Source: Sulfuricurvum sp.
GTDB taxonomy: Bacteria; Campylobacterota; Campylobacteria; Campylobacterales; Sulfurimonadaceae
Reading direction: 5' to 3'
Length of the DNA stretch: 64,000 nucleotides
Assembly: GCA_030693335.1 (NCBI GenBank)
Contig: JAUYAU010000001.1
Span: 263,796 to 327,795, forward strand
Shown here one piece after another: positions 1-8,534 of this stretch. Position 1 is the stretch's first letter; the number at the start of each line of letters is the position of its first letter. The position numbers were made by a program, and so were the translations under genes. The notes under the pieces are model-generated. The model was given only the letters and a program-made list of their open reading frames with translations. It ran no database searches and was not told the origin of the DNA.

Positions 1-21
1 ACAAAATCATAAGGAATTATT

Positions 22-465
22 ATGTCACAAGCATGTCCGTTACTTTTTAGACAGGTCGATGCCAATATAAGCAAAATGAGTGCGGTTGCCGTTTCAATCG
101 GAGTGATTGCTTATTTGCTAACGATGCAAAAAATTATTTTAATTTTTATTATTATTGATTTTATACTTCGCTTGAGTATGCATAAAGGGCTTAGTCCGAT
201 TTTTAGAGCTTCTTGTTTTGTCAAAAGAGTTTTAAATCTGCCAACACGGCTTGAAGATGCAGGTGCAAAACGGTTAGCAGCTATATTTGGTTTGGCCTTT
301 TCAATCGCAATGTTAGGATTCGATTTCTTTGGACTCATTTTGGGCATATGGATTGTTGCCGGGATTTTTATTACTTGCGTTGTTTTAGATCTATTATTTG
401 ATTATTGCATCGCGTGTAAAGTTTACAGCATAGCCAGAAAACTCTATCCTGCGTGGTTTGAATAA
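22..465 (+). CDS. DUF4395-family integral membrane protein
   Basis: This is a 147-residue membrane protein of unknown biochemical role. The N-terminal CPLLFRQVDAN stretch and the C-terminal FDYCIACKVY segment fit my memory of the DUF4395 family, in which conserved cysteines flank the membrane part. Hydrophobic segments lie at about residues 20-35, 38-50 and two between 80 and 125. A ribosome binding site (aaggaa) sits before the ATG. The stop codon overlaps the start of the Rrf2 regulator by one base (TAATG), so the two are translationally coupled and probably share a task. DUF4395 proteins often sit near thiol or sulfur genes, so a redox or sulfur role is possible but is inference only. Confidence 0.75.
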   Translation: MSQACPLLFRQVDANISKMSAVAVSIGVIAYLLTMQKIILIFIIIDFILRLSMHKGLSPIFRASCFVKRVLNLPTRLEDAGAKRLAAIFGLAFSIAMLGFDFFGLILGIWIVAGIFITCVVLDLLFDYCIACKVYSIARKLYPAWFE

Positions 466-869
466 TGGCAGCGTTATCGTCAAAAGCTATTTACGGTTTG
501 GCGGCAATGCATGTTTTGTCACATTCCACCAACGGTCGTTCAATGCAAGTTAAAGAAATATCAGCAATGACGCAAATATCTCATGGCTATTTAGAACAAC
601 TGCTTTCTATTATGCGCCGTCAAAATTTAGTTTTGAGCATACGAGGAGCATCGGGTGGCTATAAACTGGCACGACCTGCACATGAAATTGAGGTTATTGA
701 AATTATTGAAGCATTAGAAGGGCCATTTTACAAGATAGAAGGTAACGTAGGCTCTAGCTTAATACTGGAATATTTTTGGAAAGAAATCGAAGTCAAGATG
801 CAGGGACTGTTCGGGTTAAAACTCTCAGAGTTGGATCAAGCCTATCAGCCGCATTTTTACGAAATATAG
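465..869 (+). CDS. Rrf2-family transcriptional regulator lacking Fe-S cysteines
   Basis: This is a 134-residue winged-helix DNA-binding protein of the Rrf2 family (IscR, NsrR, CymR). Support comes from the N-terminal KAIYGLAAM segment, the helix-turn-helix at about residues 28-50 (VKEISAMTQISHGYLEQLL) and the wing motif IRGASGGYKLARP at about 58-70. Fe-S members carry three cysteines near residues 90-105. This protein has no cysteine anywhere, so it cannot bind a cluster through cysteine and resembles the cluster-free CymR-type branch. It is coupled to the upstream DUF4395 gene, its likeliest target besides itself. The ligand or signal cannot be read from sequence. Confidence 0.88.
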   Translation: MAALSSKAIYGLAAMHVLSHSTNGRSMQVKEISAMTQISHGYLEQLLSIMRRQNLVLSIRGASGGYKLARPAHEIEVIEIIEALEGPFYKIEGNVGSSLILEYFWKEIEVKMQGLFGLKLSELDQAYQPHFYEI

Positions 870-888
870 AGCGTTATTGCTTAACGCT
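870..888. terminator. Hairpin between convergent genes (weak terminator candidate)
   Basis: A perfect 7-bp stem (AGCGTTA / TAACGCT) with a 5-base loop lies immediately after the Rrf2 stop codon and overlaps the stop of the minus-strand small ORF. Neither side has a clear T-run, so intrinsic termination is uncertain. Its position between convergent genes is the main support. Confidence 0.35.
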
Positions 889-1135
889 TAGTATAGTTTG
901 TTTCAATAAGTTTTCGGTTCTGAATCATGATCATTTCAATTTGTGTCGCATTCTTTCCATTGTAGATATTTTCAATAACCGAGATATTCTTTTTAGCTTG
1001 AACTTCTGAATAAAAATCGTTGAGTGTATTGCCTGTTTTTTTACTACTCTTAAGTGATTTTAGGGAGGTTCTCTTCCCTTTTTGAGGTTCAAGGTAATGA
1101 TTTATTAGGTTTTCGCTGACTTCGTTTTTACTCAT
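881..1135 (-). CDS. Small hypothetical protein
   Basis: This is an 84-residue basic, serine- and lysine-rich protein that I do not recognise. A plausible ribosome binding site (AAGAG, 6-7 bases before the ATG) precedes the start. The ORF lies on the same strand as recO, 52 bases downstream of it, and fills an otherwise empty gap. The overlapping plus-strand ORF at 776-1009 is less convincing because it overlaps the Rrf2 gene. The C-terminal half (NATQIEMIMIQNRKLIE) could form a helix. No domain, signal peptide or membrane segment is visible. It is probably a real lineage-specific gene, but its function is unknown. Confidence 0.5.
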   Translation of the reverse strand: MSKNEVSENLINHYLEPQKGKRTSLKSLKSSKKTGNTLNDFYSEVQAKKNISVIENIYNGKNATQIEMIMIQNRKLIETNYTKR

Positions 1136-1187
1136 TAATTACTCTTTATAGGATATTTTATTCTTCAAGCAAAAACTATTCCGATAA

Positions 1188-1805
1188 TCATAAGCCTTCA
1201 CACAATACATACCAAAGACGCTCAATTTCATGATCGCTTAAAAAGAGTGTTGAATAATGTTCATATAGCCACAAAAGGCCTTTTTCGTTAATCGATAAAG
1301 TGTGTGAACATTCGGTGTGGGCAGGTAAGAATGCGCGTATTAATGAAATGTTGTTTTCAATAAGTTCGTTGCAAAAAAAACAATTCATATGGGAATGCAG
1401 TCGCCCTTCATATTCTAACAATTCAACATATGCTTCTATTGCAAGACGTTTTGGGTTTTGATCACCCCATCGATTGGCGCACTTATTTAATAATTGGTAA
1501 TAGAAAGGACCTATCTCTTCTGAACTGCCAATATGAGGATAAAAGAGTGCTATAAATTGTTGCCATATCAAGATTCGATCGTATTTTCCCATCCAGCTAA
1601 ATCCTAGATGGATCACGTCACGCATACGTGGTATGGAGCTTTTTAAAGAGATTTCAGATTCATAATCAATTTTAAATCCCAAATTTATAGGGCTATGACG
1701 TGCACCATAAAAGCGATAAAGGGTTGTTAAGCAATCCTCAGATATGATGGTTATTATCATATCTTCGTCACGTACTCGGCTAAGTTTAATGATAAATCCT
1801 TGCAT
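1188..1805 (-). CDS. recO: DNA repair / recombination mediator RecO
   Basis: RecO loads RecA onto SSB-coated single-stranded DNA together with RecR (recR is at 28 kb here). The 205-residue product starts MQGFIIKL, the usual entry into the RecO OB-fold, which spans about residues 1-75. A helical domain follows, with one CxxC pair (CFFC) at about 143-146. Campylobacterota RecO proteins are short (about 200 residues against about 240 in E. coli), so this length is normal for the group. The gene is transcribed away from gltB, and the 180-base gap between them must hold both promoters. The family call depends on overall pattern and context, because RecO is poorly conserved. Confidence 0.82.
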   Translation of the reverse strand: MQGFIIKLSRVRDEDMIITIISEDCLTTLYRFYGARHSPINLGFKIDYESEISLKSSIPRMRDVIHLGFSWMGKYDRILIWQQFIALFYPHIGSSEEIGPFYYQLLNKCANRWGDQNPKRLAIEAYVELLEYEGRLHSHMNCFFCNELIENNISLIRAFLPAHTECSHTLSINEKGLLWLYEHYSTLFLSDHEIERLWYVLCEGL

Positions 1806-1873
1806 CTTTTGCTTCTAAACTACACTTTTTTATCAGATTTTTTTTATTGATGTCCGTATTTTAAAGCTTTTTA

Positions 1874-1960
1874 ACCAAATTATTGGTAAAATAAAGAAAT
1901 TTCAATCCTCTTTAGACTAGTTATGTTTAAAAAGAGATTAAATACATATAATTTCCGGAA
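1874..1960 (+). promoter_or_regulatory. gltB upstream region: -10 box and small dyads
   Basis: A perfect TATAAT lies at 1947-1952 with a poor -35 (TGTTTA, 17 bases upstream), as is common in this phylum. Further upstream is a short dyad ACCAA-ATTA-TTGGT (1874-1887). A TTCCGGAA palindrome (1953-1960) falls near the expected transcription start. These could be operator sites for nitrogen control of glutamate synthase, but I cannot match them to a known regulator. Confidence 0.4.
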
Positions 1961-1987
1961 TTTTCCGATGTATAAGGTGATATATCA

Positions 1988-4900
1988 GTGGAATATCAAG
2001 ATTTATTACGATCATTTAAAGATAACTGCGGATTTGGTCTGATCGCCAATATAAAAAACCGTCCATCACATGAAACGCTTGAAAATGCGATTACAGCGTT
2101 AGAGCGAATGATGCATAGAGGCGCCGTCGCAGCAGATGGCAAAACAGGTGACGGAAGTGGCTTATTGCTCTCAATCCCTCAAGATTTTATGCGTGCATGC
2201 GCTGTGGATCATGGTATTGAATTACCGGAAATGTATGCAATTTCCGTTGTATTTACCCGTAATCCTGTGCAGTTAGAAGAACTAGAACGCATTTGTGCGA
2301 ATAATGACTTAAAAGTTGTCTTAGACCGTATTGTTCCGGTTGACACCAATGCACTTGGAGAACAGGCTTTACGCAGTCTTCCAGAGATTCATCATATTTT
2401 TATTACCCCTAATTCGTTGATGGCGAGCCGTCGTTTTGATGCATTGCTTTATCTGAGCCGCAAAGAAACAGAGCATCTATTTGTAGATGATCAAGATTTT
2501 TACATTGCTTCAATGTCTACGAGAGTCATTTCGTACAAAGGGCTCATTATGCCCACCCATATTAAAGAATTTTATACTGATTTCCAAAATGATAATTTCA
2601 AAATTTCATTCTCACTCTTTCATCAGCGTTTTTCAACAAATACTTTGCCAAAATGGCGTTTGGCGCAGCCGTTTCGCGCGGTTGCCCACAATGGTGAGAT
2701 TAACTCTGTTGAAGCAAATCGCTTTAATGTAGCAGTCAAATCAGAATCAATCAAAAGTGAAGTCTTTACGGATGAAGAGATCGCACGTTTATTGCCAATC
2801 CTGCAGCCACATGGTTCTGACAGCGCGAGTGCGGATAATTTCTTTGAGTTTTTGATCGCTAACGGCATGGATTTCTTTAAAGCCGCACGTGCCATTATTC
2901 CGGCCCCTTGGCAAAATGCTCCACAAATGGATCCGCAGTTGAGAGCATTTTATGAATATCATTCAACCGTTTTTGAAGCATGGGACGGTCCTGCTGCATT
3001 TTCATTAACCGATGGTCGCTATATAGGGTGTGTACTGGATCGTAACGGTCTTCGTCCATCCAAATACATTATAACGCACGACGACACACTGCTTATCGCG
3101 AGCGAATATGGAGTTATCGACATCCCTGAAGATAAGATCAAAGAGCGCGGACGCCTTCAATCGGGTCAAATGATCGGTTTGGATTTGAAATTTGGCAAGG
3201 TTTTAAAAGATGAAGATATTAATGAATATTTAAAGTCTTCAAATCCTTACATGACATGGCTTAATGATCATTTGATTTATTTGCAAGAGCACGTTGAAAA
3301 TCAATACGATACGAAATGCGTTTATACAGCGGATGAACTCATTCAGAGACAGCGTTATTATAATATTACACAAGAAATAGTGGAACAAGTCATTGAACCA
3401 ATCATACGTGACGGAAAAGAAGCGGTAGGCTCAATGGGTGATGATACTCCTCTGGCGGCTTTCAGCAGTGTTCAGCGCAACTTCAGTGACTTTTTCAAGC
3501 AAAGATTTGCTCAAGTCACTAATCCTCCGATTGATCCGATTCGTGAAAAAGCTGTTATGAGTTTAAACACAGGATTTGGAGAAACTCATAATATTCTTAA
3601 TGAGATCCCCTCTCATGCGAATCGGCTTAAAGCTATTTCTCCAATAATGCTAAAAGAAAAAATAGAGGTTTTGAAGTCATTTGGAGACAAAAAATCGCCA
3701 CGCTATAATCCTGCTTTTCACAATAAAGTGTTTTCTACGGCATTTAAGGGCTCATTACGAAGTGCTCTCAATGCATTGGTAGCAGAAGTGACTAAGGCCG
3801 TCAAAGAAGAAGGTGTACGTATTATCATCCTAGATGACAAAGAGTTTAACAAAGAGCATAAAACCATACCGATGTTGATGGCGGTAGGACGAATCAGTCG
3901 TGCTTTATTAGACGAAAAAGTTCGCCATTTGGGTTCAATTGTTGCGTGTACCAGTGAAGTGGTTGACTCTCATGGTGCTGCCACAATGCTCGCTTATGGG
4001 GCCAGTGCTGTTTATCCTACATTGCTTTTTTCCACGATAGCTGCACGGGTTAAGCAAAATAATGAAAACAATTGTGCAGAAGCATTCAAATCGGCTCAGT
4101 ATGCATTAAATGCCGGATTGTTGAAAATCATGTCAAAAATGGGTATTGCCACTATTGCTTCTTACCGAAATTCCGGTTTATTCGATGTTATCGGGCTCAG
4201 TCGTGAAATCGTAGATGATTGTTTTGGGGATTCACATGTAATGATTCCTGGTTTGACCTATGAAGACATCGATGAGCGGTTGAACAAAAATCATAAAGAA
4301 GCCTTTGATCAAAGTGGTTTTAATCGTATTTTTCCACTTAAAATCGGTGGATTTTACAAGTTTTACAATGGACAAGAGCATCACGATTTCCATCCGGATG
4401 TTATTCATGCCATTCATCGTGTTTCCAAAAGCGGTAAGCGGGAAGATTTTGATTACTTAACCTCTTTGGTCAATAAACGAGGTCAAAAATTTATTCGTGA
4501 TTTTTTTGAATTCAAATCTGATCGTGCAAGTATTGATATTTCAAAAGTTGAATCAAAAGAAAAGATATTCAAACGTTTTGCATCTGCTGCTATGAGTTTG
4601 GGTTCAATATCTCCTGAAGCTCATGAATGTTTAGCAGTTGCTATGAATACCATCGGAGCACAAAGTAATTCAGGTGAGGGCGGTGAAGATTCGGCACGTT
4701 TTGATACGTTAAAAAATTCTAAGATCAAGCAAGTCGCATCTGGACGTTTTGGGGTAACACCGGCTTATTTGCGCAGTGCCGATGAAATCCAGATTAAAGT
4801 AGCTCAAGGGGCAAAACCGGGTGAGGGCGGTCAGCTCCCAGGACATAAGGTTTCACCTTTGATTGCACGTTTACGCCATACAACACCGGGTGTGACGCTC

Positions 4901-6418
4901 ATCTCTCCTCCTCCGCATCATGATATTTATTCAATTGAAGATTTGGCACAGCTTATTTTTGACATGAAGCAAGTCAATCCAAGTGCAAAAGTGGCGGTTA
5001 AACTCGTTTCAGCCGCAGGTGTAGGTACGATTGCAGCAGGTGTTGCAAAAGCGTATGCGGATAAAATTATCATTTCCGGTGGGGATGGCGGGACAGGTGC
5101 TGCCCCGTTAACCTCCATTAAGTTTGCAGGTAATCCATGGGAACTTGGACTTTCTGAAGCGCACAATGCGCTTAAAGTAAATAATTTGCGTGGACTGGTT
5201 CATCTTCAAACCGATGGCGGATTAAAAACTGGTCAAGATGTTGTTAAGGCAGCTATGCTGGGGGCCGAAAGTTATGCATTCGGTACAGGTGCATTGACCA
5301 TTATCGGTTGTAAATTGCTGCGTATTTGTCATGTCAATAAATGTTCTGTTGGCATCGCGACACAAAATGAGCTTTTACGCAGTGAGTATTTTACAGGAAC
5401 GGTCGAACAACTCATTAATTATTTCACCTACTTAGCCGAAGATGTTCGTACTCTGATGGCAAAACTTGGATACGAGACGATGGAAGAATTGGTTGGACGC
5501 AGTGATTTATTGCAAGTCACCGATAATGATTTTGCACGTAAATTTGATTTTAGTAATATATTGCATCGCGAAGAGGGCGTTAATACGTGTCAAAGTGTTA
5601 GTAATAAGCCTTTTGATGATAATGAATTTGAAAAAGATGTGTTAAATGAGGCGATGGATGCGATTAAGAATCCAGAACGTCCTATTTTAATAACACGCTC
5701 TATTTGTAATGTCAATCGTAGTTTTGGTGCCCGAATAAGCGGTGAAATTGCTCAATTTTACGGTGATGTAGGATTAAAATCGGATACGATTCGCATTAAC
5801 TTGACAGGTATCGCCGGTCAGGCACTGGGCGCATTTTTAATTAACGGTATTTCTTTGCATGTAGAGGGTGTTGCCAATGATTATATTGGTAAAGGTATGC
5901 ACGGCGGCAAGATCGTCATTAAGTCAAAAAATGAGGGCGAAGCATTTGCCGCAGGCGGGAATACGTGTTTATACGGTGCAACCGGCGGTAAGCTGTTTAT
6001 TGCAGGGTGTGTCGGGGAACGTTTTGCGGTACGTAATTCAGGTGCGTTTGCGGTTGTTGAGGGAACTGGTGATAATGCTTGTGAGTACATGACAGGTGGT
6101 ATTGTAGTTATTTTAGGAAAGACAGGTATCAATTTTGGTGCCGGAATGACTGGCGGTGTAGCATTTGTATACGATGAAAAACACAGTTTTGTTGAAAATG
6201 TTAATCGTGAGCTTGTGGATGCTCTTCGCATTGACACGGATGACGGTGACGAAGCACGCCATTATTTAAAACGTCTTTTACAAGACTATGTGGCTGAGAC
6301 ACAGAGTATCAAAGCGCGAATGTTACTCAATAATTTCCGTGATGAGATCCGTAATTTTTGGATGGTTCGTCCGAAAAACTTAACCAAATTGCCACTTAAT
6401 CCTGATAAAGGGGACTAA
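1988..6418 (+). CDS. gltB: Glutamate synthase [NADPH] large subunit
   Basis: This cytoplasmic enzyme makes two glutamates from glutamine and 2-oxoglutarate (the GOGAT half of GS-GOGAT). The 1476-residue chain has the N-terminal glutaminase domain with nucleophile Cys14 (NCGFG), so a 13-residue propeptide should be removed. The FMN-binding synthase domain follows (GEGGEDSARF at about 896, PGEGGQLPGHKV at about 940). The 3Fe-4S cysteines are at about 1108-1122 (CKLLRICHVNKC), and a C-terminal glycine-rich beta-helix has repeated GG/GA turns. The start is GTG at 1988, preceded by AAGGTGA at 7 bases; it puts the catalytic Cys where the family needs it. It is followed 2 bases later by gltD. Confidence 0.97.
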   Translation: MEYQDLLRSFKDNCGFGLIANIKNRPSHETLENAITALERMMHRGAVAADGKTGDGSGLLLSIPQDFMRACAVDHGIELPEMYAISVVFTRNPVQLEELERICANNDLKVVLDRIVPVDTNALGEQALRSLPEIHHIFITPNSLMASRRFDALLYLSRKETEHLFVDDQDFYIASMSTRVISYKGLIMPTHIKEFYTDFQNDNFKISFSLFHQRFSTNTLPKWRLAQPFRAVAHNGEINSVEANRFNVAVKSESIKSEVFTDEEIARLLPILQPHGSDSASADNFFEFLIANGMDFFKAARAIIPAPWQNAPQMDPQLRAFYEYHSTVFEAWDGPAAFSLTDGRYIGCVLDRNGLRPSKYIITHDDTLLIASEYGVIDIPEDKIKERGRLQSGQMIGLDLKFGKVLKDEDINEYLKSSNPYMTWLNDHLIYLQEHVENQYDTKCVYTADELIQRQRYYNITQEIVEQVIEPIIRDGKEAVGSMGDDTPLAAFSSVQRNFSDFFKQRFAQVTNPPIDPIREKAVMSLNTGFGETHNILNEIPSHANRLKAISPIMLKEKIEVLKSFGDKKSPRYNPAFHNKVFSTAFKGSLRSALNALVAEVTKAVKEEGVRIIILDDKEFNKEHKTIPMLMAVGRISRALLDEKVRHLGSIVACTSEVVDSHGAATMLAYGASAVYPTLLFSTIAARVKQNNENNCAEAFKSAQYALNAGLLKIMSKMGIATIASYRNSGLFDVIGLSREIVDDCFGDSHVMIPGLTYEDIDERLNKNHKEAFDQSGFNRIFPLKIGGFYKFYNGQEHHDFHPDVIHAIHRVSKSGKREDFDYLTSLVNKRGQKFIRDFFEFKSDRASIDISKVESKEKIFKRFASAAMSLGSISPEAHECLAVAMNTIGAQSNSGEGGEDSARFDTLKNSKIKQVASGRFGVTPAYLRSADEIQIKVAQGAKPGEGGQLPGHKVSPLIARLRHTTPGVTLISPPPHHDIYSIEDLAQLIFDMKQVNPSAKVAVKLVSAAGVGTIAAGVAKAYADKIIISGGDGGTGAAPLTSIKFAGNPWELGLSEAHNALKVNNLRGLVHLQTDGGLKTGQDVVKAAMLGAESYAFGTGALTIIGCKLLRICHVNKCSVGIATQNELLRSEYFTGTVEQLINYFTYLAEDVRTLMAKLGYETMEELVGRSDLLQVTDNDFARKFDFSNILHREEGVNTCQSVSNKPFDDNEFEKDVLNEAMDAIKNPERPILITRSICNVNRSFGARISGEIAQFYGDVGLKSDTIRINLTGIAGQALGAFLINGISLHVEGVANDYIGKGMHGGKIVIKSKNEGEAFAAGGNTCLYGATGGKLFIAGCVGERFAVRNSGAFAVVEGTGDNACEYMTGGIVVILGKTGINFGAGMTGGVAFVYDEKHSFVENVNRELVDALRIDTDDGDEARHYLKRLLQDYVAETQSIKARMLLNNFRDEIRNFWMVRPKNLTKLPLNPDKGD

Positions 6419-6420
6419 TT

Positions 6421-7803
6421 ATGAGAGAATTTTTAACCATTGAACGTATTGATCCAACAAAACGCGGTGTCGTACAACGACTAAAAGACTTTAGTGAGAT
6501 ATATGAACCTGTTGACACGCATGAGGCCTCTTCGCAAAGTGATCGTTGTATTCAGTGCGGTGATCCATTTTGTCTTAACAAATGCCCATTGCACAACTAC
6601 ATTCCACAATGGCTAAAAGCAATTGCTGAAAAAGATCTGAAGTTTGCCTTCAACCTTTCAAATGAACCATCTCCATTTCCGGAAGTGATGGGGCGTGTAT
6701 GTCCGCATGACCGTTTATGTGAAGGAGATTGTACTTTAAATGATGGTCATGGTGCTATTACGATTGGTTCGATTGAAACTTTTATTAACGAAGAAGGGTT
6801 TAAACAAGGGCTTAAACCTTATTTTCCAGGAATTACTACCGATAAAAAAGTGGCAATTATCGGTTCAGGACCTGCTGGACTTTCTGCGGCAACCTATTTA
6901 TTGCGTTCAGGAATTTCTGTGACTATGTATGAACGTAGTGATCGTGCAGGCGGACTGTTGACCTATGGTATACCTAATTTTAAATTGGATAAAAAAATTG
7001 TTGATCGTCGCGTAGGCTTATTAGAAGAAGCCGGTCTAAAATTGGTTCTAAATTGTGAAGTGGGAAAAGACATTGAGTTTGATGAGATAGCAGATAAGCA
7101 TGATGCTCTTTTTCTTGGATTAGGTGCCACAAAGTCAAAAACTCCTAATATCGCAGGGGATCATGCATCCAATGTATACGTTGCGATGGAATATTTAACG
7201 GCTATCCAGCGTAAAAACTTTGGTTTGACGTACGATAAAAAATTTGATTTTAAAGACTTGGAAGTAGTGGTTATCGGGGGTGGTGATACCGCAATGGACT
7301 GTGTACGTACGGCTAAACGTGAAGGTGCGAAGAACGTAACATGTCTGTATCGTCGTGACGCACATAATATGCCGGGATCTCAGCGAGAATACAAAAATGC
7401 GATTGAAGAGGGTGTGGAATTTTCCTTTTATGCCTCTCCAAAAGAAGTCATCTTGAACGACAGCGGTAAAGCAGTCTCTGTTCATATGGCTAAAACCGTT
7501 CTTGGTGCAAAAGATGAAAGTGGACGCCAAAAAATGGAAGAAATTAAAGGTGCTGATTTTAATGTCAATGCGGATGTTGTCATTATGGCTCTCGGGTTTG
7601 ATCCGGCTGTTCCTTCATTTTTAGCTGAAAATGGTATTGCCGTAAATTCATGGGGCGGTATTGTCATAGACGATACGTTTCAAACCACAACTGCTGGGGT
7701 TTATGCAGGCGGTGATTGTTACCGTGGTGCTGATTTGGTTGTCACTGCTGCGTATGACGGACGTGAAGCTGCTCGTGCGATGGTTAAGTCGTTACTAAAA
7801 TAA
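6421..7803 (+). CDS. gltD: Glutamate synthase [NADPH] small subunit
   Basis: The beta subunit feeds electrons from NADPH through FAD and 4Fe-4S clusters to GltB. The 460-residue protein has two N-terminal cysteine clusters (CIQCGDPFCLNKC at about 41-53; CPHDRLCEGDC at about 94-104), the FAD Rossmann motif GSGPAGL at about 148, the NADPH motif GGGDTAMD at about 286, and a C-terminal GGDCYRGADLVVTA FAD-binding segment. The length is normal for GltD. It lies 2 bases after gltB, and its stop overlaps the next start by one base, so gltB-gltD and the inositol-monophosphatase-family gene form one transcriptional unit. Confidence 0.97.
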   Translation: MREFLTIERIDPTKRGVVQRLKDFSEIYEPVDTHEASSQSDRCIQCGDPFCLNKCPLHNYIPQWLKAIAEKDLKFAFNLSNEPSPFPEVMGRVCPHDRLCEGDCTLNDGHGAITIGSIETFINEEGFKQGLKPYFPGITTDKKVAIIGSGPAGLSAATYLLRSGISVTMYERSDRAGGLLTYGIPNFKLDKKIVDRRVGLLEEAGLKLVLNCEVGKDIEFDEIADKHDALFLGLGATKSKTPNIAGDHASNVYVAMEYLTAIQRKNFGLTYDKKFDFKDLEVVVIGGGDTAMDCVRTAKREGAKNVTCLYRRDAHNMPGSQREYKNAIEEGVEFSFYASPKEVILNDSGKAVSVHMAKTVLGAKDESGRQKMEEIKGADFNVNADVVIMALGFDPAVPSFLAENGIAVNSWGGIVIDDTFQTTTAGVYAGGDCYRGADLVVTAAYDGREAARAMVKSLLK

Positions 7804-8534
7804 TGAATCTGTTTATTGAAACGGTTATTGGTTCATGCAAAGAAGTGCGTGATTTCATAACCAATTCGTCAAATTCCACACTTTTTGATTCATTTGATCA
7901 AGGGCATGGCGGGGATATAAGCCATGGTTTTGATCTGTACGCAGAGAAAATTTTCTTTAAAAATCTGTCTCCTTTCGGTTCTATTTTTTCAGAAGAGAGC
8001 GGATGGATGTCTCCTCGCGGATCTCGTAATATTATTCTCGACCCCATTGACGGAAGTGATAATTTTTCTTCATCTTTCCCTTATTATGGTATTTCTGTCG
8101 CGTTAGAAGTGGATGGCAGTACCACCGAAGCAGTCGTTTGTAATCTTGCGAACGGAGATGTATTTGTACGTACGTGTGATGAATATTACCGTACGACTAT
8201 TGATAAATCCAATGAAAAAGCTTCAATAAACCATAATGGTAAAGCCAAAGTCGGTCTCTTTGAAAAAGCCCCTGAACATCCTGTTCTGGGCGAAAAATTA
8301 ATGCATAACAAATTAAAATATCGTTCTCCAGGTGCACTTGCTCTCTCATTGGCTTATGCTCCTTATGTTAAATATGTGTTATTTTTGGGTACAATGCGCT
8401 CGTTTGATATCCAAGCAGGCTTATATTTGAGCCAACACCTTTATGGGTTTCAAGATGAGAGGTATATTCTCTTGAGCTCGGATAAAGAAGTATTTGAACG
8501 GATACGTTTGATAGTTGAAAAGGAGTATTTTTGA
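7803..8534 (+). CDS. Inositol monophosphatase-family phosphatase
   Basis: This 243-residue enzyme belongs to the metal-dependent IMPase/FBPase/CysQ superfamily. Visible motifs are EESGW at about 63 (metal-binding Glu) and DPIDGSDNF at about 80-88 (metal-binding Asp pair and phosphate loop). The third motif (usually WDxAAG) appears as SFDIQAGLYL near 203, so the tryptophan is replaced. Substrates in the family include inositol phosphates, fructose bisphosphate and PAP, and nothing here fixes the choice. It overlaps gltD by one base and accD by four. I recall an IMPase-family gene beside accD in Campylobacter, so the linkage is probably ancestral. Confidence 0.8.
   Translation: MNLFIETVIGSCKEVRDFITNSSNSTLFDSFDQGHGGDISHGFDLYAEKIFFKNLSPFGSIFSEESGWMSPRGSRNIILDPIDGSDNFSSSFPYYGISVALEVDGSTTEAVVCNLANGDVFVRTCDEYYRTTIDKSNEKASINHNGKAKVGLFEKAPEHPVLGEKLMHNKLKYRSPGALALSLAYAPYVKYVLFLGTMRSFDIQAGLYLSQHLYGFQDERYILLSSDKEVFERIRLIVEKEYF

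Noticed and set aside
776-1009. Plus-strand ORF of 77 residues overlapping the Rrf2 3' end
   Set aside because: It overlaps a clear gene in another frame and has no RBS. The opposite-strand 84-residue ORF is the better candidate for this region.
5881-6237. 118-residue minus-strand ORF inside gltB
   Set aside because: It is a proline-rich shadow produced by the Gly-rich beta-helix codons of gltB on the opposite strand.
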